NCBI GenBank assembly: GCA_009777055.1
Contig: WRMQ01000009.1
Span: 1 to 42,942, forward strand
Reading direction: 5' to 3'
Source: Oscillospiraceae bacterium
GTDB lineage: Bacteria > Bacillota > Clostridia > Oscillospirales > Acutalibacteraceae
Length of the DNA: 42,942 nucleotides
Of the stretch, positions 26,119-34,397 are shown in pieces; positions within the stretch are counted from its first letter, which is position 1, and the number at the start of each line of letters is the position of its first letter. A program made the position numbers and the translations under genes. The notes under the pieces were generated by a model that saw only the letters and a program-made list of their open reading frames with translations, had not been told where the DNA came from and did not search any database.

Positions 26119-27705
26119 ATGCAGCAGGAGCAGGGAGGGGTTTACCGCGCGGCTCCGGCCTCCGCCGGCGTCCCGCCGTTTTTGCAGCTGGATTATGGCC
26201 GCCTCCTGCGCGCCGTCATCCGCCGTATCTGGGTCGTGATTCTCGCGGGGATCGCGGGCGGAAGCGCGATGTATTATCTGTCCAAGCAGCAGACCTACAC
26301 GCTTTATAGCACAGAGACGATCCTCGCCTTCACCATTGTGACCTATAACGAGGAAACCCGCTTTGAGGGCACGCCCAACGAGGTCACCATCAAGCTGCCC
26401 ATCCGCGGCTATTATTACAACGCGAACCCCAGCCAGTTTGGCCTGCTGCTCCAAAGCGACGCCGTGATGGAAAAGCTTTCCGAGGCCCTGAACGGGAAAT
26501 ATTCAGAGGAGGCCATGCGCGGCGCCGTTGGCATCGTCAACATGAACGAGCCCGCGTTTTTCAAGCTTTTCGTCCAGCACTCGGACCCCAGCTTCTGCAA
26601 TGAGGTGCTCAATGCCCTGGTGACGGTGTTTCCGGATTATCTCAAGCGCTTCGAGACCACCCTGGGCATCGAAACGGTGCGGCGGCCCCGCCCGGCGGTG
26701 ATTGTGGACAACAGCGACCGCTCCCGTACCGTGGCGATCTATGGCGCGGTCATTGGCTGCGCGCTGACGATGGCGCTGTTCCTCGTGCTGGAGATGTCCA
26801 AGACCACCATTCGCAGCGCGCAGGATATCCGCAGCCATATTTCGGAACGAATGCTGGGCATGACGCCCTTTCAGGCCACATATAAGCGGTATCAGAAAAA
26901 AACCGGCAACCGCGTGCCCAACATCATGGACAAGCGAAGCGTGGGCTTCGATTTCATCGAAAACATTAAGGCGCTGCGCACCAAGCTGGAAAACACCGCC
27001 GCCAAATGGGACGCGAAAATCTTCGCTGTCTCAAGCACCTTCGAAAACGAGGGCAAGACGACGCTTTCCCTCAACATTGCCTGCGCGATGGCGCAAAAGG
27101 GCAAAAACGTGCTGCTCATTGACTGCGACCTGCGCAAGCCCGCGCTGATGAAGGGCATCGGCGTGAAGGACTCCGACAGCTGCGGTATTTTGCCTATCCT
27201 GACCGGCAAATCCAGCTATGAGGATTCCGTGAAATACGTGAAGTCCCTGCGGCTGTTTGTGCTGTCTACCGGCGGCACCACGGCGAACCCCACGGAGATG
27301 CTCAGCCGCGAGCCCATGGCCAGGATTCTGCAAAAGGCCCGGGAGGAATTCGATTACGTGATCATCGACACGCCGCCCTCCCGCGTGGTGTCTGACTGCA
27401 TCGCCCTGGCGCCCTATATCGAGGGCCTGATCTACGCCATCCGCTACGACTATGCCCGGGCGGCACAGATCAACGAGACCCTGGACGAGATCAGCGGCGC
27501 GGGCATCAAGATTGTGGGCACCGTGCTCACGATGGCCGCCTCCGAACGGATTCTGCGGCGCGGCGGCTATTACGCCAATTATCGCAGGCCCGGCAAATAT
27601 TACGGCGGCTACGGCTACGGCTACGGTTATACCGCCGAGGGCTACGGCTATTACGGCCAGAAAAACAAGAACGGCAGAAAGCAGGCGATGGACGAAGAGC
27701 AATGA
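26119..27705 (+). CDS. One-piece Wzz/BY-kinase (polysaccharide co-polymerase with tyrosine kinase)
   Basis: A chain-length regulator fused to a bacterial tyrosine kinase, 528 residues. TM1 (WVVILAGIAGGSAMYYL) is near residues 35-55 and TM2 (VAIYGAVIGCALTMALFLVL) near 205-225, with the Wzz domain outside between them. The cytoplasmic kinase has Walker A FENEGKTTLS (about 308), Walker A' LLIDCDLRKP and Walker B DYVIIDTPPS. The C-terminal tyrosine cluster (GGYYANYRRPGKYYGG, then GYGYGYGYTAEGYGYYG) is the autophosphorylation tail and is unusually Tyr/Gly-rich. In many Firmicutes the two parts are separate proteins; here they are fused, as in Proteobacteria. ATG 26119 has AAAGGGG seven bases upstream. 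Its stop codon is inside the following AACAAT repeat. Confidence 0.93.
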   Translation: MQQEQGGVYRAAPASAGVPPFLQLDYGRLLRAVIRRIWVVILAGIAGGSAMYYLSKQQTYTLYSTETILAFTIVTYNEETRFEGTPNEVTIKLPIRGYYYNANPSQFGLLLQSDAVMEKLSEALNGKYSEEAMRGAVGIVNMNEPAFFKLFVQHSDPSFCNEVLNALVTVFPDYLKRFETTLGIETVRRPRPAVIVDNSDRSRTVAIYGAVIGCALTMALFLVLEMSKTTIRSAQDIRSHISERMLGMTPFQATYKRYQKKTGNRVPNIMDKRSVGFDFIENIKALRTKLENTAAKWDAKIFAVSSTFENEGKTTLSLNIACAMAQKGKNVLLIDCDLRKPALMKGIGVKDSDSCGILPILTGKSSYEDSVKYVKSLRLFVLSTGGTTANPTEMLSREPMARILQKAREEFDYVIIDTPPSRVVSDCIALAPYIEGLIYAIRYDYARAAQINETLDEISGAGIKIVGTVLTMAASERILRRGGYYANYRRPGKYYGGYGYGYGYTAEGYGYYGQKNKNGRKQAMDEEQ

Positions 27706-27755
27706 GCAATGAGCAATTAACAATTAACAATGAATAATTAACAATTTGGCCGGTC
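27700..27755 (+). repeat. AACAAT-rich repeat with GGCCGGTC end (copy B)
   Basis: CAATGAG, CAATGAG, CAATTAA, CAATTAA, CAATGAATAATTAA and CAATTTGGCCGGTC follow one another. The first unit supplies the stop codon of the BY-kinase. The pattern matches copies at 15-56 and 39333-39441. Confidence 0.85.
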
Positions 27756-27812
27756 TTTGCAAAGTTAACACATAAGCTGAAAATGATACAAGCCATATCA
27801 TGAGGTTTTTGC

Positions 27813-28955
27813 ATGGAGCGCATCTATCTTTCTCCGCCGCATTTAAACGGGCGGGAAATCGAATATCTGCGCGAAGCCGTCGATACCAATTGGGTTGCCC
27901 CCGCGGGCCCGCACCTCGCGGCCTTTGAGGAGGAGCTCTGCCAGGAAATCGGCGGCGGCTTCGGGGCCGCTTTATCCTCGGGCACGGCGGCGCTTCACCT
28001 GGCGCTGCGCCAATTGGGCGTGGGGCCGGGCGATGTTGTGCTCTGCTCGGACCTCACCTTTTCCGGCAGCGTGAATCCCGTGCTCTATGAAAAAGCCATA
28101 CCGGTGTTCGTTGACAGCCTCCCCGGCGGCTGCAATGTGGACTCAAGGGCCCTGCGCAGGGCGCTGGAAAAAAACGCGAAGCGTGTTAAAGCGGCTATTA
28201 TCGTCGATCTCTACGGCCAAAGCGCGGCCTGGGATGAGATTCTCCCCCTCTGCGAAGAATACGGCGTGCCGGTGATCGAGGACGCCGCCGAAGCTCTGGG
28301 CGCGCGATATCACGGAAAGAGCTGCGGCCTGTTCGGCGAGATCGGCGTGTTTTCTTTTAACGGCAATAAAATCATCACCACCTCCGGCGGCGGCATGGCC
28401 ATTGCCAAAACCCGGGAGCGCGCGCATAAAATCACCTTCTGGGCGAATCAGGCCAAGGAAGCGGCGCCCTACTACCTGCACCGGGAGCTGGGCTTCAATT
28501 ATCGCATGTCGAACCTTTGCGCCGGGGTAGGGCGCGCGCAGCTGCTCACGCTGCGGGAGCACATCGCCCGGCGGAGGGAAATTCACGAGCGCTACGCGGC
28601 GGCTTTCGCGGCGGCGAAGCTGCCTTTCAAGCCGGTTCCCGCGCCGCGGGGCTGCGAGCCAAACTACTGGCTCACGACGGCGCTGCTGGAGCCCGGCTGC
28701 GGCGTTGCTCCGCAGGATTTGGCCAGGCGGCTGGAAGCGGTAAATATTGAGGCCCGGCGCGCGTGGAATCCCATGCACTGCCAGCCCGTTTACGCACAGT
28801 ATGAATATATCATGGCGGAAGAGGGCGAGCCCTGCCGTGGATGCTCGGAGGATTTCTTCCGCCGGGGGCTTTGCCTTCCCTCGGGCTCGGGTATGACAGA
28901 GACGGAGCAGGCCTTTGTAATTGAGCAAATCATGAGGTTTTTTGATGAACGATGA
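27813..28955 (+). CDS. DegT/DnrJ/EryC1/StrS-family aminotransferase
   Basis: A PLP-dependent sugar aminotransferase, 380 residues. SSGTAALHLALRQLGVGPGD binds the PLP phosphate; EDAAEALGARYHGK holds the Asp that contacts the PLP ring N; the catalytic Lys is K186 in SFNGNKIITTSGGG. The C-terminal motif NYRMSNLCAGVGRAQL is typical. Similar enzymes make 4-amino sugars (for example bacillosamine-type) for surface glycans, but the exact substrate is not clear. The gene follows the phosphatase/BY-kinase pair, which supports a glycan role. The SD is GAGG seven bases from the ATG. Its last 11 bases overlap tadA. Confidence 0.93.
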   Translation: MERIYLSPPHLNGREIEYLREAVDTNWVAPAGPHLAAFEEELCQEIGGGFGAALSSGTAALHLALRQLGVGPGDVVLCSDLTFSGSVNPVLYEKAIPVFVDSLPGGCNVDSRALRRALEKNAKRVKAAIIVDLYGQSAAWDEILPLCEEYGVPVIEDAAEALGARYHGKSCGLFGEIGVFSFNGNKIITTSGGGMAIAKTRERAHKITFWANQAKEAAPYYLHRELGFNYRMSNLCAGVGRAQLLTLREHIARRREIHERYAAAFAAAKLPFKPVPAPRGCEPNYWLTTALLEPGCGVAPQDLARRLEAVNIEARRAWNPMHCQPVYAQYEYIMAEEGEPCRGCSEDFFRRGLCLPSGSGMTETEQAFVIEQIMRFFDER

Positions 28956-29418
28956 ATTCTATATGCGCCGCGCGCTTGCCCTTGCCCGCGCGGCCGCCGG
29001 GGAGGGCGAGACCCCCGTGGGCGCCGTCATTACGCGGCGCGGCGAGATTGTGGGCGAGGGCCGCAACCGCCGGGAAAACGGCAAAAGCGCCCTGCTTCAC
29101 GCCGAGCTGGAGGCCATCGCGGCGGCCTGCGCCAGGCTGGGCGGCTGGCGGCTGTGGGAGTGCGAGCTCTATGTTACGCTGGAGCCCTGCCCCATGTGCG
29201 CCGGCGCGGTCATCAACGCGCGCATCCCGCGCGTCGTGTACGGGGCGCGCGACCCCAAGGCCGGCTGCTGCGGCTCGGTGACAGATCTCTTCGCCATGCC
29301 CTTCAACCACAGGCCGGCGGCGCGGGGCGGCTGCCTGGAGGAGGAATGCGCCGCGCTGCTGAGGGAATTTTTCAGGGGACTGAGGGCGGAGAAACTTTCT
29401 CTTGACAAAAGCATATAA
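28945..29418 (+). CDS. tadA: tRNA-specific adenosine deaminase
   Basis: Deaminates A34 to inosine in tRNA-Arg(ACG). 157 residues from the ATG at 28945, which has GAGG seven bases upstream; the track start at 28942 is a TTG. Zinc-site residues: H52 and E54 in LLHAELEAI, C82 and C85 in PCPMCAGA. It overlaps the aminotransferase gene by 11 bases, so translation is probably coupled. The promoter of the next operon begins inside its last codons. Confidence 0.95.
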   Translation: MNDEFYMRRALALARAAAGEGETPVGAVITRRGEIVGEGRNRRENGKSALLHAELEAIAAACARLGGWRLWECELYVTLEPCPMCAGAVINARIPRVVYGARDPKAGCCGSVTDLFAMPFNHRPAARGGCLEEECAALLREFFRGLRAEKLSLDKSI

Positions 29419-29452
29419 ATGGGGTATAATAAGTACGTAATCTTGTACGTAA
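29402..29452 (+). promoter_or_regulatory. Consensus promoter and operator of yefM-yoeB
   Basis: TTGACA (29402-29407), exactly 17 bases, TATAAT (29425-29430): both boxes perfect. Just downstream GTACGTAA occurs twice as a direct repeat 12 bases apart (29433 and 29445). The GTAC core fits the TGTACA-like operator known for YefM-YoeB autoregulation. The -35 box is within tadA. Confidence 0.88.
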
Positions 29453-29465
29453 AGGAGTGTAAATT

Positions 29466-29723
29466 ATGACTGCAGTCAATTATTCAACGATTCGCAGCAG
29501 GTTTTTGGATTATTGCAACCGGGTAGCCGATGACGCTGAAACCGTAATCGTTACCCGTAAAGACGAAAAAAATGTTGTTTTGATCAGCTTGGAGGAATAT
29601 AACGCCCTGATAAAGCTTGCGAAAAACGCGGAATATCTGGCCATGCTGGATCGTTCGCTTGCCCAGATCGAACGCGGCGAAACGGTTACAAAAACCATGG
29701 ATGAGCTGGAGGCCATGGAATGA
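29466..29723 (+). CDS. yefM: YefM/Phd-family antitoxin
   Basis: An 85-residue antitoxin and transcriptional autorepressor. The N-terminal DNA-binding and dimerisation domain (TAVNYSTIRSRFLDYCNRVADD, then VIVTRKDEKNVVLISLEEYNAL) is canonical for Phd/YefM; the C-terminal half (about 50-85) is the acidic toxin-neutralising tail ending MDELEAME. AAAGGAG lies nine bases before the ATG. The TGA overlaps the toxin start by four bases (ATGA), coupling translation so that antitoxin leads. Confidence 0.95.
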   Translation: MTAVNYSTIRSRFLDYCNRVADDAETVIVTRKDEKNVVLISLEEYNALIKLAKNAEYLAMLDRSLAQIERGETVTKTMDELEAME

Positions 29724-29986
29724 ATGACATTACCTTTTCCACCACCGCGTGGGAGCATTACCTCTCCTGGCAGCAATTGGACCGCAAAACGCTGAAAAAA
29801 ATAAACGATCTGCTCAAAGATATCCAGCGCAATGGCCCGATGGAAGGCACGGGAAAGCCGGAAACGCTGAAATACCGCAAAGCCTGGAGCCGCCGCATTG
29901 ACCATGCGAACCGCCTGGTATACAGGTTCCACGAGGACAATAAAAACGTATTCGTTATATCCTGTAAGGGCCATTACGGCGATTAA
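29720..29986 (+). CDS. yoeB: YoeB/Txe-family toxin (ribosome-dependent mRNA endonuclease)
   Basis: An 88-residue RelE-superfamily toxin that cleaves mRNA in the ribosomal A site. Key residues align: E48 in GKPETLKY, R65 in ANRLVYR, and the terminal H85-Y86 in SCKGHYGD. The signature RIDHANRLVYRF is typical. The protein looks intact. A strong terminator follows at 30003-30043. Confidence 0.95.
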   Translation: MNDITFSTTAWEHYLSWQQLDRKTLKKINDLLKDIQRNGPMEGTGKPETLKYRKAWSRRIDHANRLVYRFHEDNKNVFVISCKGHYGD

Positions 29987-30002
29987 CAGGTATATGCACG
30001 CA

Positions 30003-30043
30003 AAACCCGGATGGCCGCGAAGCCATCCGGGTTTGGTTTTTTT
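30003..30043 (+). terminator. Strong intrinsic terminator of yefM-yoeB
   Basis: AAACCCGGATGGC pairs perfectly with GCCATCCGGGTTT (13 bp, 6-base loop CGCGAA) and is followed by GG and seven T residues. The A-run at the left end gives a weaker U-tract for topB on the minus strand, so it may work both ways. Confidence 0.92.
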
Positions 30044-32218
30044 CTATTTTTCCTCCTGGGCCATCTTCAGCAAATCCCCCAGGGTGGAGCGCTCCTCCTT
30101 CTTTTGTCCCTGAAGATAGCGCTCCGTCTCGCGCTTGTTGGCTCCGGCGGTTTCGCGGCGCTGCTCAAACTCGCTCAGGCGTTCCCGGAAGCCGCACACG
30201 CAGAAAAAGCTGCGCTTTTCGCCCTCTCCACGCAGCTCCAGCTTCTTGTGGCATTCCGGGCAGCGGGCGTTGGTGATCACGCTCACGGATTTGCGGTAGC
30301 CGCAGTCCCGGTCGGGGCAGATATACATGCGGCCCTTCTTGCCGTTGACGTCCAGCAGCTGCCTGCCGCAGTCGGGGCAGCGCTCCTGGGTCAGATTTTC
30401 ATGGACATACAGCTCCGTGGAGGCGATGGCCTGAGACACCAGCGCGGCGGCGTATTTGCGCATCTCTTCGGTGAATTTGCCGGCCTGCTCCCGCCCCTGG
30501 GCAATGCCCGTCAGCTGCTGCTCCCACTGCGCCGTCAGGGCCGCCGATTTCAGCTCGGAGGGCACGATTCGAATGAGCTGCTTTCCCTTGGCCGTGGGCA
30601 CGAGCTCCTTGCCCTGGCGTTCGACGTAAAAGGTGTCGAAAAGCTTTTCGATGATATCCGCGCGGGTGGCGGGGGTTCCCAGCGCGGGGGGGTTGAGATA
30701 AGCGCTGGCCGCCGCCTTCGGGAGCTCCGGCGGGTTTTCCATGGCGGTCAAAAGCGTCGCCTCGGTATATCTTCCGGGGGGCTTTGTCTTTCCGGCCTGG
30801 ATGGTGATGGAGCCCGGCGCGAGGCTCATCCCCTGTGTCAGCACGGGCAGGGACTGCCGGCGCAGGTCGCTGTCGTCTTGTTCATCGTCGTCCTCGGCGC
30901 TTGAGATGCCGTAAACAGCCTTCCAGCCGGGGTTGCGCACGGTCTTGCCTCTGGTATAAAAGCTGTGGGGCCCGATCTGGATTCGCACCTTGACCTCGTC
31001 GTATTCATGCGGGGCGCCGAGCACGGCCAGAAAGCGGCGGACAATCAGGTCGTAGATATGCCCCTCCTCCCGGCTGAGCTTGGCGAAGCTGGCCTGCTCC
31101 TCCGTGGGGAGAATGGCGTGGTGGTCGGTGACCTTCGCGTTGTTGACCAGATAGCGCGTGGAAAGCGGCCTTTGCCGCAGCAGCGCCGAGGCCGTGTCCC
31201 GGTACGCGCCCTGGGCGACCGCCCGCAGCCGGTCAGGCAGGCTGGCCACCACGTCGTCGGGGATATAGCGGGAATCCGTGCGGGGATAGGTCACCAGCTT
31301 GTGGAACTCGTAGAGGCTCTGCATATACCCCAGGGTCTGCTTGGCGGAGTAGCCGTACTTTTTATTGGCGTCCCGCTGCAGCTCCGTCAGGTCATAGGCC
31401 GCCGGAGGGGCCTGGCTCTTGAATTCCTTCCGGAGCTCGGCCACCGCGGCCTTTTTGCCCTGCAGGCTTTTCAAAAGCTCCTCCGCGGCCGCGCGCTCAA
31501 AGAAGCGCGTCTGCTTGTTTTTATCCTGATAAATCGCGCTGAAGCCCTGAAAAGAGGCGCGAAGCGTGTAAAACTCTTTGGGGCGAAAGCGCAGGATCTC
31601 CTCCTCCCGCTGAACGATCAGCGCCAGGGTGGGTGTCTGCACCCGCCCGGCGGAAAGCTGCGCGTTGTGCTTGCAGGTGAGGGCCCGCGTGATGTTCAAG
31701 CCCACCAGCCAGTCCGCCTCGGCGCGGGCCTGCGCGGCTCTGTAAAGATTTTCGTATTCGCGCCCGGGCTTCAGTCTGGCGAAGCCCTCCTTGATGGCTT
31801 TATCCGTCTGGGAGGAGATCCACAGCCTTTTCAGCGGCTTTTTGCAGGCGGCTTTCGCGAGAATCCAGCGGGCGACCAGCTCCCCCTCGCGCCCGGCGTC
31901 GGTGGCGATGACGATTTCGCCGACATCCGCCCGGCGCAGGAGGGCCGAGACCGCGCTGAACTGCTTACCGGTCTGCTTGATCACCGTCAGCTGCATCTTT
32001 TTCGGCAGCATGGGCAGGTCCTCCAGGCGCCATTGCTGGTATTTGTTGTCGTAGGCCTCGGGGTCGGCGAGGGTCACCAGGTGCCCCAGGGCCCAGGTGA
32101 CAATGTAGTTGCCGCCCATCAGGCAGCCGGGGCCGTTCTGGCGGCAGCCCAGCACCCGGGCAATTTCCCGGGCGACGGAGGGCTTTTCGGCGAGGACAAG
32201 AGTTTTGCTGGCTGGCAT
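30044..32218 (-). CDS. topB: DNA topoisomerase III
   Basis: A type IA topoisomerase of 724 residues that passes and decatenates single strands. Toprim: VLAEKPSVAREIARVLG (residues 8-24) and ATDAGREGELVARW (about 105-118). The active Tyr is Y311 in LVTYPRTDSRY. SAGRVQTPTLALIVQREEEI is a typical domain-II motif. The C-terminus carries a zinc-binding topo C4 finger (CPDCGRQLLDVNG ... CPDRDCGYR) and a second Cys pair set (CPECHKKLEL ... FCVCGFRERL). ATG 32218 with AAAGGGA upstream; the track start at 32344 has no SD. Clostridial TopB of this type is often chromosomal; no mobile element is seen here. Confidence 0.95.
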   Translation of the reverse strand: MPASKTLVLAEKPSVAREIARVLGCRQNGPGCLMGGNYIVTWALGHLVTLADPEAYDNKYQQWRLEDLPMLPKKMQLTVIKQTGKQFSAVSALLRRADVGEIVIATDAGREGELVARWILAKAACKKPLKRLWISSQTDKAIKEGFARLKPGREYENLYRAAQARAEADWLVGLNITRALTCKHNAQLSAGRVQTPTLALIVQREEEILRFRPKEFYTLRASFQGFSAIYQDKNKQTRFFERAAAEELLKSLQGKKAAVAELRKEFKSQAPPAAYDLTELQRDANKKYGYSAKQTLGYMQSLYEFHKLVTYPRTDSRYIPDDVVASLPDRLRAVAQGAYRDTASALLRQRPLSTRYLVNNAKVTDHHAILPTEEQASFAKLSREEGHIYDLIVRRFLAVLGAPHEYDEVKVRIQIGPHSFYTRGKTVRNPGWKAVYGISSAEDDDEQDDSDLRRQSLPVLTQGMSLAPGSITIQAGKTKPPGRYTEATLLTAMENPPELPKAAASAYLNPPALGTPATRADIIEKLFDTFYVERQGKELVPTAKGKQLIRIVPSELKSAALTAQWEQQLTGIAQGREQAGKFTEEMRKYAAALVSQAIASTELYVHENLTQERCPDCGRQLLDVNGKKGRMYICPDRDCGYRKSVSVITNARCPECHKKLELRGEGEKRSFFCVCGFRERLSEFEQRRETAGANKRETERYLQGQKKEERSTLGDLLKMAQEEK

Positions 32219-32267
32219 GGCGTTCCCTTTCCAGATTTCAATAGATTTAAAAAGATAGATTTTTAAA

Positions 32268-32296
32268 ATTATAGCACGTTTCCGGCGAAAAAGCAA
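32268..32296 (-). promoter_or_regulatory. Sigma-A promoter of topB
   Basis: On the minus strand TTGCTT (32296-32291), 17 bases, perfect TATAAT (32273-32268), about 50 bases upstream of the ATG. It is divergent from the ZIP transporter gene. Confidence 0.8.
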
Positions 32297-32350
32297 TATC
32301 CGTGCCGCCGCATATAATAGACTGACACGATGCGGGGGAGGCAAAATTTC

Positions 32351-33139
32351 TTGAAGTGGTTTTTGGCGCTCAATCCGGTTTGGCAGGGCTTTCTGGCTAC
32401 GTTGTTTTCCTATTCCGTAACAGCGTTGGGGGCGGGCATGGTCTTTTGCTTCAAGGCCATGAACCAGAAGGTCCTTGATTTTATGCTGGGCTTTTCCGCC
32501 GGGGTTATGGTCGCCGCGTCTTTTTGGTCGCTGCTGGACCCGGCGATCGCGCTTTCCGAAGCGCTTGGCGGCAGCGCGTGGCTTACGCCCACCCTAGGCT
32601 TTCTGCTGGGCGGAGGGCTCATCATCGGCTCCGACATAGGCCTTTCCAGGGCGGCCCGGTTTCAGGCCGGCGGCACACGCTTAAAGCGCTGTATTTTATT
32701 GGCCTGTGCCGTGACACTCCATAATATACCGGAGGGCCTGGCCATTGGCGTGGCCTTTGGCAGCGCGGCCCTGGGGATTGAGGGCGCGTCGGTTTCCGGC
32801 GCGGTTATGCTCGCGCTGGGCATCGGGCTGCAAAACTTCCCCGAAGGGCTGTGCGTCGCCATGCCCCTGCGAAGGGAGGGCGCGAGCCGCCGGAAAAGCT
32901 TTTTGATCGGGCAGGCCTCGGGCGCCGTCGAGCCCCCGGCCGGTGTCCTCGGTGTTCTTTTCGCCCTGTCCGTGCGCGGCGCCCTGCCGCTGGTGCTGTC
33001 CTTTTCCGCCGGAGCCATGATCGCGGTCGTGTGCTCTGAGCTGATCCCAGAATCGTTCAAGGACAATAAAACAATCGCGGCCCTTGGCGTTCTTTTCGGC
33101 TTCGCGGCCATGATGGCGCTGGATGTGGCGCTGGGCTGA
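32351..33139 (+). CDS. ZIP-family metal transporter (ZupT-like)
   Basis: A membrane importer of Zn or other divalent metals, about 262 residues, with about eight TM helices. The metal site lies in TLHNIPEGLAIGVAFGS (TM4) and ALGIGLQNFPEGLCVAMP (TM5). The track starts at ATG 32330, but no SD precedes it. GGGGGAGG at about 32333-32340 lies well placed for the in-frame TTG at 32351, so I prefer the TTG start; the ATG adds MRGRQNF. The gene is alone between the topB promoter and the MerR regulator region. Substrate range is inferred from family only. Confidence 0.9.
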   Translation: MKWFLALNPVWQGFLATLFSYSVTALGAGMVFCFKAMNQKVLDFMLGFSAGVMVAASFWSLLDPAIALSEALGGSAWLTPTLGFLLGGGLIIGSDIGLSRAARFQAGGTRLKRCILLACAVTLHNIPEGLAIGVAFGSAALGIEGASVSGAVMLALGIGLQNFPEGLCVAMPLRREGASRRKSFLIGQASGAVEPPAGVLGVLFALSVRGALPLVLSFSAGAMIAVVCSELIPESFKDNKTIAALGVLFGFAAMMALDVALG

Positions 33140-33302
33140 GGGCGTTTTTATTTCTGGGAAAGCAAAAAAAACGCAAAAAACTTTAGACCGTTTAACCTTT
33201 GCTTGCTGAAAAATGTTGAAATAATTCGAATTCTTTTCGAATTAAGGCTCAAACCATCTTGTTAAAGCTCAAAATGGCCACAATTTCGTCTAAAAAAAGG
33301 AC

Positions 33303-33333
33303 TTGACCTTGCAGGACCTGCAGGCTTTAAAAT
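33303..33333 (+). promoter_or_regulatory. MerR-type promoter with 19-bp spacer and internal dyad
   Basis: TTGACC (33303-33308), a 19-base spacer, TAAAAT (33328-33333). In the spacer is the perfect inverted repeat TGCAGG-A-CCTGCA (33310-33322). Over-long spacers with a centred dyad are the hallmark of promoters untwisted by MerR regulators, and the next gene is a MerR protein, so this is probably autoregulated. Confidence 0.82.
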
Positions 33334-33351
33334 AGTGCAATAGCCGGCAAC

Positions 33352-33438
33352 AGAAAGGAAGCAAGCATGGAGAACAACAAAGAAACAAACAGAAGAATAA
33401 ACAAAGAAACAAAGAAAGAAGCAAGCATGGAAAACAAG
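33352..33438 (+). repeat. Duplicated ribosome-binding/start region of the MerR gene
   Basis: GAAAGGAAGCAAGCATGGAG (start 33367) recurs as GAAAGAAGCAAGCATGGAAA exactly 60 bases later (start 33427), in frame. The 60-base insert encodes a Lys/Asn/Glu/Thr-rich stretch. Either ATG could be used. Confidence 0.8.
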
Positions 33439-34281
33439 AATATAGAAAGCAAGAGCACGGAAGGCATAAAAAAGACGGACAAGCTGCTTTCCATCAAGGA
33501 ATTTTCGGAGATGATTGATCTTGAGCAAAGCGTGCTGCGCTACTGGGACGAGATTGGGATATTTCCCCCTGCCCTGCGCAACACAGATAACGGCTATCGG
33601 TTCTATTCGCCGGATCAGATTATTTTCGTCAACTTTATAAAGGTCCTCAGCAGCCTGAAGATCTCGCTGAAGGTCATCGGGAGCATTCGCAGGGAGCGCA
33701 CGCCCGAGACCATTCTGCGGCTGATGGAAAAGCAGGAAAACGTTCTTGACCAGGAGCTCAAGCGGCTGCAGGAGGCCTATTCCACGATTCATGTGCTGCG
33801 GGGCACCATACAGCAGGGTATGAATGTTCAGGACGCCGACCAAATTTCCGTGCAGCCGCTGGGCTCCATGCAGATTACGCTTGGGCCGCGCAACAAATCC
33901 GGGGAGCAGTTCGATTTTTATCGGGAATTTACGCGATATTGCAAATACGCGAAGAAAAACCGGATCAATCTCAATACCCCCATCGGCGGTTATTTTGAGT
34001 CCATGGAGGCGTTTTGCAAAAAACCCTGGGCGCCAACGCATTTTTTCTCGGTGGATCCCCAGGGCAAGGACAATCGGCCGGCCGGCCGGTATCTGGTTGG
34101 CTACCGGCGGGGCCTTTACGGGCGGATGGAAGACACGGCCCAGCGCCTGAAGGAGCACGCCGCGCAGCACGGGCTGTCGTTCAGCGGCCCGGTTTATGTG
34201 GTCTATCTTCTGGACGAGATCAGCATGAACGACCCCTCGCAGTATCTGTCGCAGATTTGCGTGGCCTGCCAGCCGGAATAG
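33367..34281 (+). CDS. MerR-family transcriptional regulator with GyrI-like effector domain
   Basis: A 304-residue regulator (284 if the second start at 33427 is used). After a low-complexity lead of about 40 residues comes a MerR winged helix (KLLSIKEFSEMIDLEQSVLRYW, then GIFPPALRNTDNGYRFYSPDQI), a coiled-coil linker (about 105-150), and a C-terminal domain that fits a GyrI/SOUL-like small-molecule binder (FFSVDPQGKDNRPAGRYLVGYRRG; PVYVVYLLDEI). Such proteins resemble BmrR-type multidrug sensors. No efflux gene is next to it; the neighbours are a ZIP transporter and the Rnf operon. A hairpin follows the gene. Confidence 0.88.
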   Translation: MENNKETNRRINKETKKEASMENKNIESKSTEGIKKTDKLLSIKEFSEMIDLEQSVLRYWDEIGIFPPALRNTDNGYRFYSPDQIIFVNFIKVLSSLKISLKVIGSIRRERTPETILRLMEKQENVLDQELKRLQEAYSTIHVLRGTIQQGMNVQDADQISVQPLGSMQITLGPRNKSGEQFDFYREFTRYCKYAKKNRINLNTPIGGYFESMEAFCKKPWAPTHFFSVDPQGKDNRPAGRYLVGYRRGLYGRMEDTAQRLKEHAAQHGLSFSGPVYVVYLLDEISMNDPSQYLSQICVACQPE

Positions 34282-34307
34282 CCTGTTGTACATATTTAAA
34301 TAGCAGA

Positions 34308-34348
34308 GAAATCAATTTTGCTGTCATCGCTGCGGCAAAATTGATTTC
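34308..34348 (+). terminator. Hairpin downstream of the MerR gene
   Basis: GAAATCAATTTTGC pairs perfectly with GCAAAATTGATTTC (14 bp) around a 13-base loop, followed by TTGCTT. The stem ends AT-rich and the U-tract is short, so it is a probable terminator or attenuator between merR and rnfC. Confidence 0.65.
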
Positions 34349-34368
34349 TTGCTTCAGCGGCGGCTCTC

Positions 34369-34397
34369 TTGACAAGCTCTTTCTCTTCTGTTACAAT
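34369..34397 (+). promoter_or_regulatory. Sigma-A promoter of the rnf operon
   Basis: TTGACA (34369-34374), 17 bases, TACAAT (34392-34397), about 80 bases upstream of rnfC. Confidence 0.85.

Noticed and set aside
30965-32266. 433-codon plus-strand ORF
   Set aside because: Antisense to topB, with the same shadow composition; topB motifs are unambiguous.
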